From: Candidatus Gastranaerophilales bacterium
GTDB taxonomy: Bacteria > Cyanobacteriota > Vampirovibrionia > Gastranaerophilales > Gastranaerophilaceae
Direction of reading: 5' to 3'
DNA length: 64,000 nt
NCBI GenBank assembly: GCA_944325885.1
Contig: CALVBT010000004.1
Span: 62,001 to 126,000, forward strand
Shown piece by piece: positions 35,379 to 43,884 of the stretch. The position numbers and the translations under genes are program-made. The notes under the pieces are model-generated. The model made no database searches and was not told where the DNA came from. It saw nothing but the letters and a program-made list of their open reading frames with translations. Positions within the stretch are counted from its first letter, which is position 1. Each line of letters begins with the position of its first letter.

Positions 35379-35879
35379 GTGGGAATAAATCTTTTTTCTC
35401 AAAAAGAAAAACCACTAACTAAAGTTGTAAATACTTTTGCAACTATTCCATTATTAGAATTTAAAGTTGTAAGATTTAAGGATAAAACTCATAAAACTCC
35501 AAAGTTCAGATATTGGATAGCATTTAGGATTGAAGATTCAACATATTGTGTATTGAACACAATAACAAGCCAAATTGATTATATTGCAAGGTTTTATAGA
35601 AATGATGATAACGGAGCAAACAGCATAGTCGTTATTAAAGATAACGAATATAATCCCCCATTAGATAAATTATCTTACATAGATTGTAATATAAAATCAT
35701 CCAATTATAAAACATATAAAGAACTGGCTGACAATATTATTGATTGGGAAAAAGGACTGGAGTCTATTCCTGTTAATATTCCTGAAAATATAGTAAATAG
35801 AATAGTTGATGCAATATTAAACAGCAATCATACTTCAGAAGATTTAAAAAAATTACTGCGTAAAAAATATCAAAAATAA
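35379..35879 (+). CDS. Unknown partner of the Panacea protein, candidate toxin
   Basis: A 166-residue protein starting with GTG 2 nt after the Panacea stop, so translation is probably coupled. The N-terminal two-thirds seem beta-rich: LLEFKVVRF, FRYWIAFRI, TYCVLNTITSQ, SIVVIKDNEYN, LSYIDCNI. The order of strands and the ITS... and KLSYIDC stretches recall the SH3-like barrel of PemK/MazF endoribonuclease toxins, but I cannot recognise a family with certainty. The C-terminus is helical (NIVNRIVDAILNS, EDLKKLLRKK). If the pair is a toxin-antitoxin module, this is the toxin (inference). Confidence 0.65.
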   Translation: MGINLFSQKEKPLTKVVNTFATIPLLEFKVVRFKDKTHKTPKFRYWIAFRIEDSTYCVLNTITSQIDYIARFYRNDDNGANSIVVIKDNEYNPPLDKLSYIDCNIKSSNYKTYKELADNIIDWEKGLESIPVNIPENIVNRIVDAILNSNHTSEDLKKLLRKKYQK

Positions 35880-35949
35880 AAAACTTATAATAGATACGCA
35901 AAAAAATTTATTTTCATTTTTTATCCTTTACACATAGAGAGGAATAAAA

Positions 35950-36360
35950 ATGAAAATACAACAAACATATACAAAAAATTATCAGCCGGCCTTTGGGGCA
36001 AAATTTTTGCACAGCGAGTCATTAAAACAGATAGCTGATTATGCTGTTGAGCATAACAAGTTTGATAAACTCAATCAAGCACGAAAAAATATAGATTCAG
36101 CGTGTCTATTGACAAGGCTGCGTGTGGATACCGGAATAAATGAAAAAGGGTTTTCTTTTATTACTTTTACAAGGTTTGAGCCTAAAAAAAATATTAATAT
36201 TGCTATGTCGATGGACGATTATCAACAAACAAAGATAACTCTTTTTGAGAGTAAAAGAAAAGAAAATCTCTTTAAATTTGCCCTGGAAAAAATAATAAAA
36301 CTCTCTAATAATGCCCCTAAAAATAATATGTATAAAGATGTAGTTATCAATAAAAAATAG
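35950..36360 (+). CDS. Small protein with MKIQ...YxPxFG N-terminal signature
   Basis: A 136-residue protein of unknown function. An AGAGAGGAA ribosome site precedes the ATG. The first 20 residues (MKIQQTYTKNYQPAFGAKF) closely resemble the start of the next gene product (MKIQSYKTNYKPISI), which suggests a shared, lineage-specific leader or targeting element. The body contains helices and two likely strands (GFSFITFTRFEP, NINIAMSMDD). It ends 12 nt before the radical SAM gene and is probably cotranscribed with it; it might be a partner or substrate. Confidence 0.7.
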   Translation: MKIQQTYTKNYQPAFGAKFLHSESLKQIADYAVEHNKFDKLNQARKNIDSACLLTRLRVDTGINEKGFSFITFTRFEPKKNINIAMSMDDYQQTKITLFESKRKENLFKFALEKIIKLSNNAPKNNMYKDVVINKK

Positions 36361-36372
36361 ACATTTATAACA

Positions 36373-37860
36373 ATGAAAATCCAATCATATAAGACAAATT
36401 ACAAACCGATTTCAATAAATAATTCACAGCATAAAAACTTGCAAACAAAAATTTTACCTCAGAATAAACTGAAGCAAGCAGATGTACACAATATAAACTT
36501 TAAGGGCAATCCCCTTGTTGAAATTAAAAATGCTGCAAAATTTCTTTATGCCAAAAAGAAGGTTTCTGATTTAAAAAAATATATAGATGCAACAGACGGA
36601 AAAGATTCTTTTGTTCTAAGACAATTTGCCATGGAGCCATTTGAAGGGCTGCAGTACGGGATAAAAGCCTTTAAAGGTATGACAATGAAAGAGATTCAAT
36701 ACCTGTGCGAAAATCTTCACGTTATAGCTGTAAACAGAGGCTGCAAAAACATGTGCGGCTACTGTTATGCTGATGCAAAACCATCTAAAAAAGCAATGTC
36801 GTGGGAGGATTTTACAACAATAACAAAAGGCCTGAAAACTTTAAGAAAACGTTTTTTGGGGCTTGATATTTTCGGGGAAAATATTCCGATTTCAAAAGAG
36901 GATATTTTGTATAGAACAACAGAGCTTTTTTATGATTCCGATTGCATGAATATTGCAGTAAAAGATAAAAAAGGCAAATTATACGATTTTACCGAGCTTG
37001 CGACGGAACTCTACAACTCCACCGGCAGACGCACTGCTTTTGATACATCAGGGTGGTATAAAAACAATCCGATTATGCAAAAAAGAGCGGAAAAATACAC
37101 GGATTATTTTTCCAAACCCGAAAACATGAAAAAACTGAACGCCTTTAACGTTTCCTTTAATGTTTTTAATGCATCTTATATTGCCTCTGTAAAAGCTCTC
37201 AAAAAAGGTGACACTCAAAAGGCTCAACGGCTCAAAGAACGCTATATCAATAATATGGCCAATACTCTTTTTACTTTTATACCGCTTGCAGACCAGCCAA
37301 AATTCCATATTTTAATAAGGAGCTTTGATTCATCAAAAGCAAAAAATGCAAAAGACTTTAATGACAAAGCAATGACCTCTCTTATAAAAGAAGTTTATAA
37401 AAAAGTTGAGCGTATGTGCAAAGATGATATGGCAGGAGAACAAAAATATATAAAAAATCCTAACATGCTGGAATCAAAACTTGTTAATCTCTATTTTAAA
37501 CTTGGCATGATTGATACAAGTTTGAACTCTTCGGGACGAATGAAAAAATTTATGCAGGAATTTAATATAAAAGCACCGCTTTTGGAATATGACGAGTCAA
37601 TGAAAAAAGTTCTTGCAGACTTAAAAGAAAAAGGAAGACACCACAACTATATCATGCACAGGCTCATTGATACAGACGGCAAGGTATATCATATGAATTA
37701 TGCAAGGTTTATCCCAACAGAAATTCAATTAAACCTGGCGCAAAAAAATATACCTGCACCAAAGCTGGCAAATACTGTAGAGGATTTTGTTTTGACAAAA
37801 GAAATCCTGAACAGGCCGGAAATCCAAATCATCAAAAGAGCAAAAATAAAAGATAAATAG
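36373..37860 (+). CDS. Uncharacterised radical SAM protein
   Basis: A 495-residue protein with the radical SAM cluster motif CKNMCGYC (Cys124, Cys128, Cys131) after the strand HVIAVNRG. The N-terminal 50 residues are Lys/Asn/Gln-rich and contain the NINFKGNP element. After the cluster comes a large Lys-rich region with HVSF-like strands (NAFNVSFNVFNASY, LFTFIPL, FHILIRSF) expected of a partial TIM barrel. No extra 4-Cys SPASM cluster is evident. It is not a recognisable member of a known function class. No Shine-Dalgarno precedes the ATG; translation may be coupled to the upstream gene. Confidence 0.75.
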   Translation: MKIQSYKTNYKPISINNSQHKNLQTKILPQNKLKQADVHNINFKGNPLVEIKNAAKFLYAKKKVSDLKKYIDATDGKDSFVLRQFAMEPFEGLQYGIKAFKGMTMKEIQYLCENLHVIAVNRGCKNMCGYCYADAKPSKKAMSWEDFTTITKGLKTLRKRFLGLDIFGENIPISKEDILYRTTELFYDSDCMNIAVKDKKGKLYDFTELATELYNSTGRRTAFDTSGWYKNNPIMQKRAEKYTDYFSKPENMKKLNAFNVSFNVFNASYIASVKALKKGDTQKAQRLKERYINNMANTLFTFIPLADQPKFHILIRSFDSSKAKNAKDFNDKAMTSLIKEVYKKVERMCKDDMAGEQKYIKNPNMLESKLVNLYFKLGMIDTSLNSSGRMKKFMQEFNIKAPLLEYDESMKKVLADLKEKGRHHNYIMHRLIDTDGKVYHMNYARFIPTEIQLNLAQKNIPAPKLANTVEDFVLTKEILNRPEIQIIKRAKIKDK

Positions 37861-37870
37861 ACCTTTTTCG

Positions 37871-37898
37871 TAAAAAAAAAACGAGGCACAAGCCTCGT
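37871..37898 (-). terminator. Terminator for the tRNA-Glu transcript
   Basis: ACGAGGC / GCCTCGT 7-bp stem; on the minus strand it is followed by nine T. It also follows the radical SAM gene on the plus strand, but there the T run is weaker. Confidence 0.8.
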
Positions 37899-37918
37899 AA
37901 TTTTTGTCACTTCAAAAG

Positions 37919-38058
37919 TTCGGCGGCAACGACTCTGCCGAGCAAAACAATCCGGTGAATTGTTTTGCGAGAGGTTGAACCGCAAATTTATAAAAATAAA
38001 TTTGTCGTGAAAATCCCCAATCACATCAATATTACTTTATAATAATTCGGCGGCAACG
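37919..38058. repeat. Duplicated tRNA 3' end flanking a hairpin-rich 114-bp segment
   Basis: TTCGGCGGCAACG occurs at 37919-37931 and again at 38046-38058, the latter inside the tRNA-Glu 3' end. The DNA between contains two perfect inverted repeats: GCAAAACAAT/ATTGTTTTGC (10 bp) and CAAATTTAT/ATAAATTTG (9 bp). Confidence 0.75.
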
Positions 38059-38119
38059 GGATTTGAACCCGTGTCAACAGAATGAGAATCTGCTATCCTG
38101 ACCCCTAGACGATGCCGCT
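38048..38119 (-). tRNA. tRNA-Glu (anticodon CTC)
   Basis: On the minus strand the 72-nt sequence folds as a tRNA: acceptor, TCGTCTAG D-arm start typical of tRNA-Glu, anticodon stem GCAGA/TCTGT with loop TTCTCAT (anticodon CTC), T-arm ACGGG-TTCAAAT-CCCGT and discriminator G. The first acceptor pair would be A-C, a mismatch unusual for tRNA-Glu. CCA is not encoded. It reads GAG codons. Confidence 0.93.
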
Positions 38120-38186
38120 AAAAGGGAAAATTCTTTTTTACAATCCAAGTATATCACTAAAAGAAAAAAGCAAACTTATTTTTTTA

Positions 38187-38215
38187 TTTACCCTAAACCA
38201 CAATTGGGCTATAAT
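38187..38215 (+). promoter_or_regulatory. Promoter of rsgA with -10 next to the start codon
   Basis: TTTACC and TATAAT with a 17-nt spacer; the -10 ends 7 nt before the ATG, with no Shine-Dalgarno. Confidence 0.55.
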
Positions 38216-38222
38216 CTAATGC

Positions 38223-39245
38223 ATGCAAGGTCAAATTTTTAAAATACATTCTGATTTTTACTATATCCATACACCGGACAATGTCTATGAGTGCAAAATC
38301 AGAGATGTTTTAAAAAAACGCAAAGACAGTATAGTTGTCGGGGATTTTGTAGAGCTTGAACAAATAAATGAAAATTCCAAACAGGCTTTTGTTTCAAAAG
38401 TTTTGCCAAGAAAAACCTATATCCCCCGTCCTAAAGTTGCTAATATAGACCAGATTGTTATAGTATCCGCAATCAAAGAACCTGATTTGGATTTTGAACA
38501 ATTGAACAGATACCTTTGTTTTTGCGAATATTACAAACTCACACCGGTATTGTGCTTCAACAAAAACGACCTTGAAGGTGAAGAAGAAATCATCGCACAG
38601 ATAAAAAAAATCTACGAACCTTTAAAATACAAAATACTCTTTACCTCTGCTCTTGAGGGCAATGGAATAGATGAGTTTAAAAAACTGTTAAAAAACAAAA
38701 TCACAGTGCTATGCGGCTCTTCCGGAGTGGGAAAATCTTCTTTGATAAATGCAATCTGTCCGGGGCTGCAGCTAAAAACAAAACAGGTTTCCCAAAAATC
38801 AGAAAGAGGCACCCACACAACACGCCATTGCGAAATTATTTCTGTTGCAAAAAATTCTCAAATTGTGGACACACCGGGGTTCAGCCAGCTGAAATTTGAT
38901 TTTTTAATGCCTGCAGAAGTGGGGCTGCTGTTTAGAGAAATTATTAATATTCAAAAAAAATACGGAGCCTGCAAATTTTCCGACTGCATACACGAACACG
39001 AAACAGGCTGCCGTATAACAGAACATTTTGATTTGATTGACGAAACAAGATACAAAAGCTATCTTCAATTCATAAAAGAAGCAAAAGAATATAAAAAACA
39101 AATAACCTACGGCGGAAAGAAAACAGAAACCCGCTCAAAAATAGTTCATAATAAAGAAATTACAAAAATAAGCAGCAAAAAACGTCAAATCTCAAGACGC
39201 AAAAGCAATCAGTCCATTCATAAAGAAACAACAGAGGATGCATAA
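38223..39245 (+). CDS. rsgA: Ribosome small subunit-dependent GTPase RsgA
   Basis: A 340-residue circularly permuted GTPase that helps late 30S maturation. An OB domain comes first, then G4 NKND (about residue 117), G1 GSSGVGKSS (from residue 165) and G3 DTPG, the permuted order that defines the family. A zinc motif CKFSDCIHEHETGC follows. The C-terminus is an unusually long Lys/Arg-rich tail. ispA starts immediately after the stop. Confidence 0.95.
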   Translation: MQGQIFKIHSDFYYIHTPDNVYECKIRDVLKKRKDSIVVGDFVELEQINENSKQAFVSKVLPRKTYIPRPKVANIDQIVIVSAIKEPDLDFEQLNRYLCFCEYYKLTPVLCFNKNDLEGEEEIIAQIKKIYEPLKYKILFTSALEGNGIDEFKKLLKNKITVLCGSSGVGKSSLINAICPGLQLKTKQVSQKSERGTHTTRHCEIISVAKNSQIVDTPGFSQLKFDFLMPAEVGLLFREIINIQKKYGACKFSDCIHEHETGCRITEHFDLIDETRYKSYLQFIKEAKEYKKQITYGGKKTETRSKIVHNKEITKISSKKRQISRRKSNQSIHKETTEDA

Positions 39246-40133
39246 ATGCAGGAAAAAACAAAAATTGTATTTGAAGACTACAAAAAAATCATCGAACAAA
39301 AACTAGATGAATACATTCCGGTAAAATATCCGGAAGAAATCTGGGAATCTATGAGATATTCAGTACTTGCCGGCGGAAAAAGGCTGAGGCCGGTGCTTTG
39401 TCTGGAAACCTGCAAAGTGTTATCAGGAGATTATACACAGGCAATCCCCACTGCATGTGCAATAGAAATGCTCCACTCTCAGAGTTTGATTCACGATGAT
39501 TTGCCCTGCATGGACAACGATGACTATAGACGGGGAAAACCGACAAACCACAAAGTTTTTGGCGAGTCTACAGCTGTTCTGGCAGGCGATGCCCTGCTGT
39601 CTTTTGCGCCTCAGATTATTATTCAAAAAACACCAAAAACAGTTCCCGAGCAAAGTATCTTACGGGTACTCGAAGAATTTTTAGTCAGCGCAGGTGCAGA
39701 AAAACTCATTGCCGGTCAGGTTGTGGATATTGCATCAGAAGGAAAACAAATAGACAAACAAACCCTAAACTTTATCCATGACAACAAAACAGCAGCTCTT
39801 TTCAAATTGTCGCTGAGAACAGGCGCAATCCTCGGCGGAGCTGACGAAAATAAACTAAAAGCTCTCACGGATTACGCAGAAAAGCTCGGTCTTGCTTTTC
39901 AGATTATGGACGATATACTGGACGTGACTTCTACACTGGAAGAACTGGGCAAAACTCCGGGCAAAGATGAAAAAGAAGGGAAAGTCACTTACATAAGTTT
40001 TTACGGACTTGAAGAATCAAAAAAACAACTTTCTTCACTTTGCAGCGAGGCTTGTGATATATTAGAAAAGAACAATATTGATTCGGACATATTAAAAGAA
40101 ATCGCAAAAAACATATCAGAGAGGGTTAATTAA
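39246..40133 (+). CDS. ispA: Farnesyl/polyprenyl diphosphate synthase
   Basis: A 295-residue all-helical prenyltransferase. The first Asp-rich motif is HDDLPCMDND, with GKPTNHK after it, and the second is QIMDDILDVT. The LRPVLCLET start region and length match short-chain FPP/GGPP synthases. It starts right at the rsgA stop with GAGG 9 nt upstream, and its stop overlaps the next start (TAATG), so rsgA, ispA and the DUF212 gene form one unit. The chain length of the product is not determined. Confidence 0.93.
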   Translation: MQEKTKIVFEDYKKIIEQKLDEYIPVKYPEEIWESMRYSVLAGGKRLRPVLCLETCKVLSGDYTQAIPTACAIEMLHSQSLIHDDLPCMDNDDYRRGKPTNHKVFGESTAVLAGDALLSFAPQIIIQKTPKTVPEQSILRVLEEFLVSAGAEKLIAGQVVDIASEGKQIDKQTLNFIHDNKTAALFKLSLRTGAILGGADENKLKALTDYAEKLGLAFQIMDDILDVTSTLEELGKTPGKDEKEGKVTYISFYGLEESKKQLSSLCSEACDILEKNNIDSDILKEIAKNISERVN

Positions 40134-40591
40134 TGTTGTACGAAACAGGCACAGCAGTCGAAGTTCTTGGTAACGGTTGTATTTCTGCTCTTATCGCACA
40201 AATTTTAAAATTTTTATATTTTTTGATTGTTCATAAAAAAGTTAATTTTAAAATTTTTACCACAACCGGCGGTATGCCCAGCTCTCACAGTGCAGGAGTA
40301 ATAGCATTATCAATGACTGTGGGGTATAACGAGGGATTGAACTCCATCATTTTTGCGGTGGCTCTGGGCTATGCTTTTGTAGTAATGTATGATGCTGCAG
40401 GTATCAGACGCTCTGCAGGAAAAATTGCCGCAACTATGAACCGTGTTATGGAAGAATTTTACGCCCACAGACCTTCTGCTGCCGGCGAAAAATTAAAAGA
40501 GCTTTTGGGTCACACCCCGTTTGAAGTTTTTATGGGTGCTATTTTGGGGATTGTTGTATCTTACATAATACATTTTTATATTCTCCAATAG
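40133..40591 (+). CDS. Divergent PAP2-family (DUF212) membrane protein
   Basis: A 152-residue membrane protein. The conserved core GGMPSSHSAGVIALS is the phosphatase-like motif of the family, followed by VMYDAAGIRRSAGKIA and GHTPFEVFMGAILG, which are typical of DUF212/YuiD proteins. Three to four hydrophobic segments are evident. It overlaps ispA by one base and may act on prenyl phosphates, which would suit its position, but this is an inference. Confidence 0.88.
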   Translation: MLYETGTAVEVLGNGCISALIAQILKFLYFLIVHKKVNFKIFTTTGGMPSSHSAGVIALSMTVGYNEGLNSIIFAVALGYAFVVMYDAAGIRRSAGKIAATMNRVMEEFYAHRPSAAGEKLKELLGHTPFEVFMGAILGIVVSYIIHFYILQ

Positions 40592-40593
40592 CG

Positions 40594-40602
40594 TGCTAAA
40601 AT
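40594..40602 (+). promoter_or_regulatory. Extended -10 box directly upstream of the histidine kinase
   Basis: TGC-TAAAAT ends 7 nt before the ATG and no ribosome site is present. Confidence 0.5.
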
Positions 40603-40609
40603 ATTAAAC

Positions 40610-42295
40610 ATGCCAGATACTGATTTTAGTTTGTACAACAATTTTTTCAACTCTGTTTTAATTTTAAACAGTGATAATAAAATCGTATTCAAAAATATTG
40701 CTTTTATAAAAAACTTTGGCAACGTAAAAAATCTTGAAAAATTTTCTAACTATTTTTCTTTTGATATTTGCGTGCTTGATTCTGATGACATTTTGAACTC
40801 AAATCCGCTAAACTATGCCATCGATTCGAAAGAGAGCTTTACAGCCAGTGCTGTTTATCAAAAAACAAAAGAACAGTTTTTTTATTACAAAATAACATCC
40901 TTTTACGAAAAGGACTGCAAACTGCTGGTTTTTGACAATATAACAACAGAAATTCTCTTTGAAGAAACAGAAAAAAAATATAATTTTATAAGACAACAAT
41001 ACAAAAACCTTGCACAGGAAAACAAACAATTTGCGGCATTGCAGCAGCAATCACAAACCCAGACAGTAAAACTCGGCATTTTGCACAGGGTATCCAATGT
41101 AATCAGAGAGTCCATGGATATCGAAAAAATTCTTAATTCCACCCTCAAAGAACTGTTCAATTTGTTCGGAGCAACAAAAGTCTATTATGCTCAAAAAGAT
41201 AACAATCAATTTTTTATAAAAAATGTTTTCCCGCAAAAGTTTGAAGCAAAAATAGGCGAACTTGCAGAATTTTCACTGGATACTCAAAACCATATACAAG
41301 AAAAGAAAATAAAAGTTTCTCCCTGTGTAAAAGATTTTTTAAACAGTACAGAAACTTTCCCCTGCAGCACAAACCGCATTATAGTGCCTGTTTCCAGACT
41401 GCATGAGATTCTTGGTATATTGATTATTTATACAAACCAAAAATTCTATGAAGAATCACAAAATGATGTGCTGCAGTCAATAGCATCACAGCTTGCCTCT
41501 GCAATTGTACAGGCATCTTTATTCTCTCAGGTAAAACAAAAAAATCAGGAACTCGAAAATACTTTAAAAGAACTTAAAGAAACACAACTCCAGCTGATAA
41601 ATTCGGAAAAAATGGCCTCACTTGGCCAGCTCGTTGCAGGCATAGCACACGAAATAAACACCCCCTTAGGCTCTATCAATGCAAACAACGATATGCTGAC
41701 AAAACTCATAAAAAAACTGGAACCGCTGACAGACAACAAAATGATTGTAGACAGCATAAAAGACATTAACAACATAGATAAAGAGGCAATAAAAAGAATC
41801 ACAGGCATTGTTCAGGGGCTGAAACGTTTTGTCAGACTGGATGAGGCAGATTTGCAGTTTGCGGATATAAACAAAGAACTTGATTTAACACTGGAGCTAA
41901 TCAAACACGAAACAAAAAACAAAATAACCATAATCAAAAATTACAACGAAATCCCGAGTATAAAATGCTACCCCAATATGCTGAATCAGGTCTTTATGAA
42001 TATTTTAATAAACGCATGCCAGAGCATGCCGGAAGGCGGCACAATCACTATCTCGACGCTTTTTGAAAACAACAGCCTGACTGTCAGCATAAAAGACACA
42101 GGCACAGGTATTGACGAAAAAATTAAAGACAGGATTTTTGCTGCAGGCACAACCACAAAAAAAGCAGGCATAGGCACAGGGCTGGGGCTTGCTATATCAA
42201 AAAAAATCATAGAAAAACACAACGGCACAATAGATTTTGTTTCACAAAAAAATCTCGGTACCGAGTTTATTATAAAAATCCCAGGAACTGTTTAA
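40610..42295 (+). CDS. Sensor histidine kinase with GAF domain
   Basis: A 561-residue soluble kinase. The N-terminal about 120 residues look PAS-like, then a coiled coil (about residues 125-150), a GAF domain (about 155-300), and a second helix leading to the phosphoacceptor segment MASLGQLVAGIAHEINTPLG with His347. The HATPase domain shows NILINACQSMPEGG, IKDTGTGI and GLGLAIS, i.e. N, G1 and G2 boxes. No transmembrane segment and no response regulator are adjacent, so it is an orphan, likely cytoplasmic sensor. It overlaps the convergent tgt by 4 nt. Confidence 0.92.
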   Translation: MPDTDFSLYNNFFNSVLILNSDNKIVFKNIAFIKNFGNVKNLEKFSNYFSFDICVLDSDDILNSNPLNYAIDSKESFTASAVYQKTKEQFFYYKITSFYEKDCKLLVFDNITTEILFEETEKKYNFIRQQYKNLAQENKQFAALQQQSQTQTVKLGILHRVSNVIRESMDIEKILNSTLKELFNLFGATKVYYAQKDNNQFFIKNVFPQKFEAKIGELAEFSLDTQNHIQEKKIKVSPCVKDFLNSTETFPCSTNRIIVPVSRLHEILGILIIYTNQKFYEESQNDVLQSIASQLASAIVQASLFSQVKQKNQELENTLKELKETQLQLINSEKMASLGQLVAGIAHEINTPLGSINANNDMLTKLIKKLEPLTDNKMIVDSIKDINNIDKEAIKRITGIVQGLKRFVRLDEADLQFADINKELDLTLELIKHETKNKITIIKNYNEIPSIKCYPNMLNQVFMNILINACQSMPEGGTITISTLFENNSLTVSIKDTGTGIDEKIKDRIFAAGTTTKKAGIGTGLGLAISKKIIEKHNGTIDFVSQKNLGTEFIIKIPGTV

Positions 42296-43413
42296 TATTT
42301 CAACAGTCTGCTCATTCTTTGAGAATAAAATTCTTCGTATCTGTCTTCGAGAATTGCTTTTCTTGCATCTTTTACAAGGTCAAGCAAAAATTGAATATTA
42401 TGAATACTCAAAAGTATTGCAGCAGTAGCCTCTCCTACCCTGAACAAATGTCTTATATAAGCCTTTGAATGATTTCTGCAGGCATAACAGGTGCATTCGC
42501 TGTCCAGCGGAGAAGAATCTCTTTCAAACTCTTTGTTTTTAATAATTTTTCGGCCATCTCGTGTAAAGAATGAGCCGTGGCGGGCATTTCTCGTAGGCAA
42601 TACGCAATCAAACATGTCTATACCTCTTAAAATGCCGTCGAGCAAATCCTCAGGAGTGCCGACACCCATAAGATATCTGGGTTTTAATCTGGGAAGCAAA
42701 GGTGCTGTCAGTTCTACAAAATGGTTTTTAACCTCTGCAGGCTCTCCGACACTGACACCGCCTATTGCATATCCCACAGCATCGAATGTAGATATAACAG
42801 CTGCGCTTTCTTTTCTCAAATCATCATAAAATGCACCCTGCACAATAGGAAACAAAGCCTGATCATCTCTTGTATGTGCTTTAAAACACCTTTCCAGCCA
42901 CCTGTGAGTACGCTCCATTGCGGCTTTTGCTTCTTCATAAGAACACGGATAAGGTGCGCATTCATCAAAAGCCATTGCAATATCAGCACCCAGATCCTGC
43001 TGTATTTCCATGGAAATTTCAGGATTTATAAAATACTCAGTGCCTGTTTTTGCGTCCTTAAATTTTACACCGTCTTCTGTTATATTTCTCAAATCAGCAA
43101 GACTAAACACCTGAAATCCGCCGGAATCAGTAAGAATCGGCTTGTCCCAGTTCATCCATTTGTGCAGTCCGCCAAATTCTTTTATCAGTTTGTTCCCGGG
43201 CCTTAGAGAAAGGTGATAAGAATTTGCCAGAATAATCTGCGGGCCTGTTTCTTTCAACAGATTATTTGTCAGCATTTTGACAGCAGAATTTGTACCCACC
43301 GGCATAAAAATAGGTGTTTCTATATCACCGTGAGGCGTATGCAAAAGACCGGCTCTTGCTCCGGTCTTTTTGTCTTCTTTTAATAATTCGTATGAAAAAT
43401 AATCTGATTTCAT
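42292..43413 (-). CDS. tgt: Queuine/preQ1 tRNA-ribosyltransferase
   Basis: A 373-residue TIM-barrel enzyme that exchanges G34 of tRNA-Asp/Asn/His/Tyr for a 7-deazaguanine base. The catalytic region ILTDSGGFQVFSL, the substrate stretch GGVSVGEPAEV, and the zinc motif CTCYACRNHSKAYIRH are all visible. The length is typical. ndk lies just upstream on the same strand, 6 nt apart, so they may be cotranscribed. queE is encoded 12 kb away. Confidence 0.97.
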   Translation of the reverse strand: MKSDYFSYELLKEDKKTGARAGLLHTPHGDIETPIFMPVGTNSAVKMLTNNLLKETGPQIILANSYHLSLRPGNKLIKEFGGLHKWMNWDKPILTDSGGFQVFSLADLRNITEDGVKFKDAKTGTEYFINPEISMEIQQDLGADIAMAFDECAPYPCSYEEAKAAMERTHRWLERCFKAHTRDDQALFPIVQGAFYDDLRKESAAVISTFDAVGYAIGGVSVGEPAEVKNHFVELTAPLLPRLKPRYLMGVGTPEDLLDGILRGIDMFDCVLPTRNARHGSFFTRDGRKIIKNKEFERDSSPLDSECTCYACRNHSKAYIRHLFRVGEATAAILLSIHNIQFLLDLVKDARKAILEDRYEEFYSQRMSRLLKY

Positions 43414-43419
43414 AATATC

Positions 43420-43884
43420 CTATTCAGAAGGCATACTTTCCCAGACATAATCCATCATGGATTTCCAATCTCTGCAAAGTTCTTCCGGTTTAAAGTAAAT
43501 ATCGATTTCTCTTTGCGCGCTTTCGCAAGAATCAGAGCCATGGATAGTGTTGCATTCTTTTGTTTGTGCAAAATCCGCTCTGATTGTACCTACCTGTGCA
43601 TCATTCGGCACTGTAGAACCCATCATGTGGCGCATTCCTTCAATTACGTTTTTGCCTTCAACGACCATAGCAACAATAGGGCCTGATGTAATATAATTAA
43701 TCAATTCAGGATAAAAGGGCTTGCCTTTGTGTTCTGCATAGTGTTTTTCAGCAATTTCCAAAGTAGGCTGGAGCATTTTCATACCCACAATTTTGTAGCC
43801 TTTGTGTTCAATTCTTCTGATAATGTTTCCGATTAAACCTCTTTTTACACCGTCAGGTTTGATTGCAACAAATGTTCTATCCAT
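43420..43884 (-). CDS. ndk: Nucleoside diphosphate kinase
   Basis: A 154-residue enzyme that equilibrates nucleoside di- and triphosphates. The internal ATG (MDRTFVAIKPDGV) is chosen because GGAGG lies 7 nt upstream; the longer frame to 43935 has no support. The active-site motif NTIHGSDS contains the phospho-His. The sequence RADFAQTKECNTIHGSD and EIDIYFKPEE are conserved in the family. It precedes tgt. Confidence 0.95.
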   Translation of the reverse strand: MDRTFVAIKPDGVKRGLIGNIIRRIEHKGYKIVGMKMLQPTLEIAEKHYAEHKGKPFYPELINYITSGPIVAMVVEGKNVIEGMRHMMGSTVPNDAQVGTIRADFAQTKECNTIHGSDSCESAQREIDIYFKPEELCRDWKSMMDYVWESMPSE

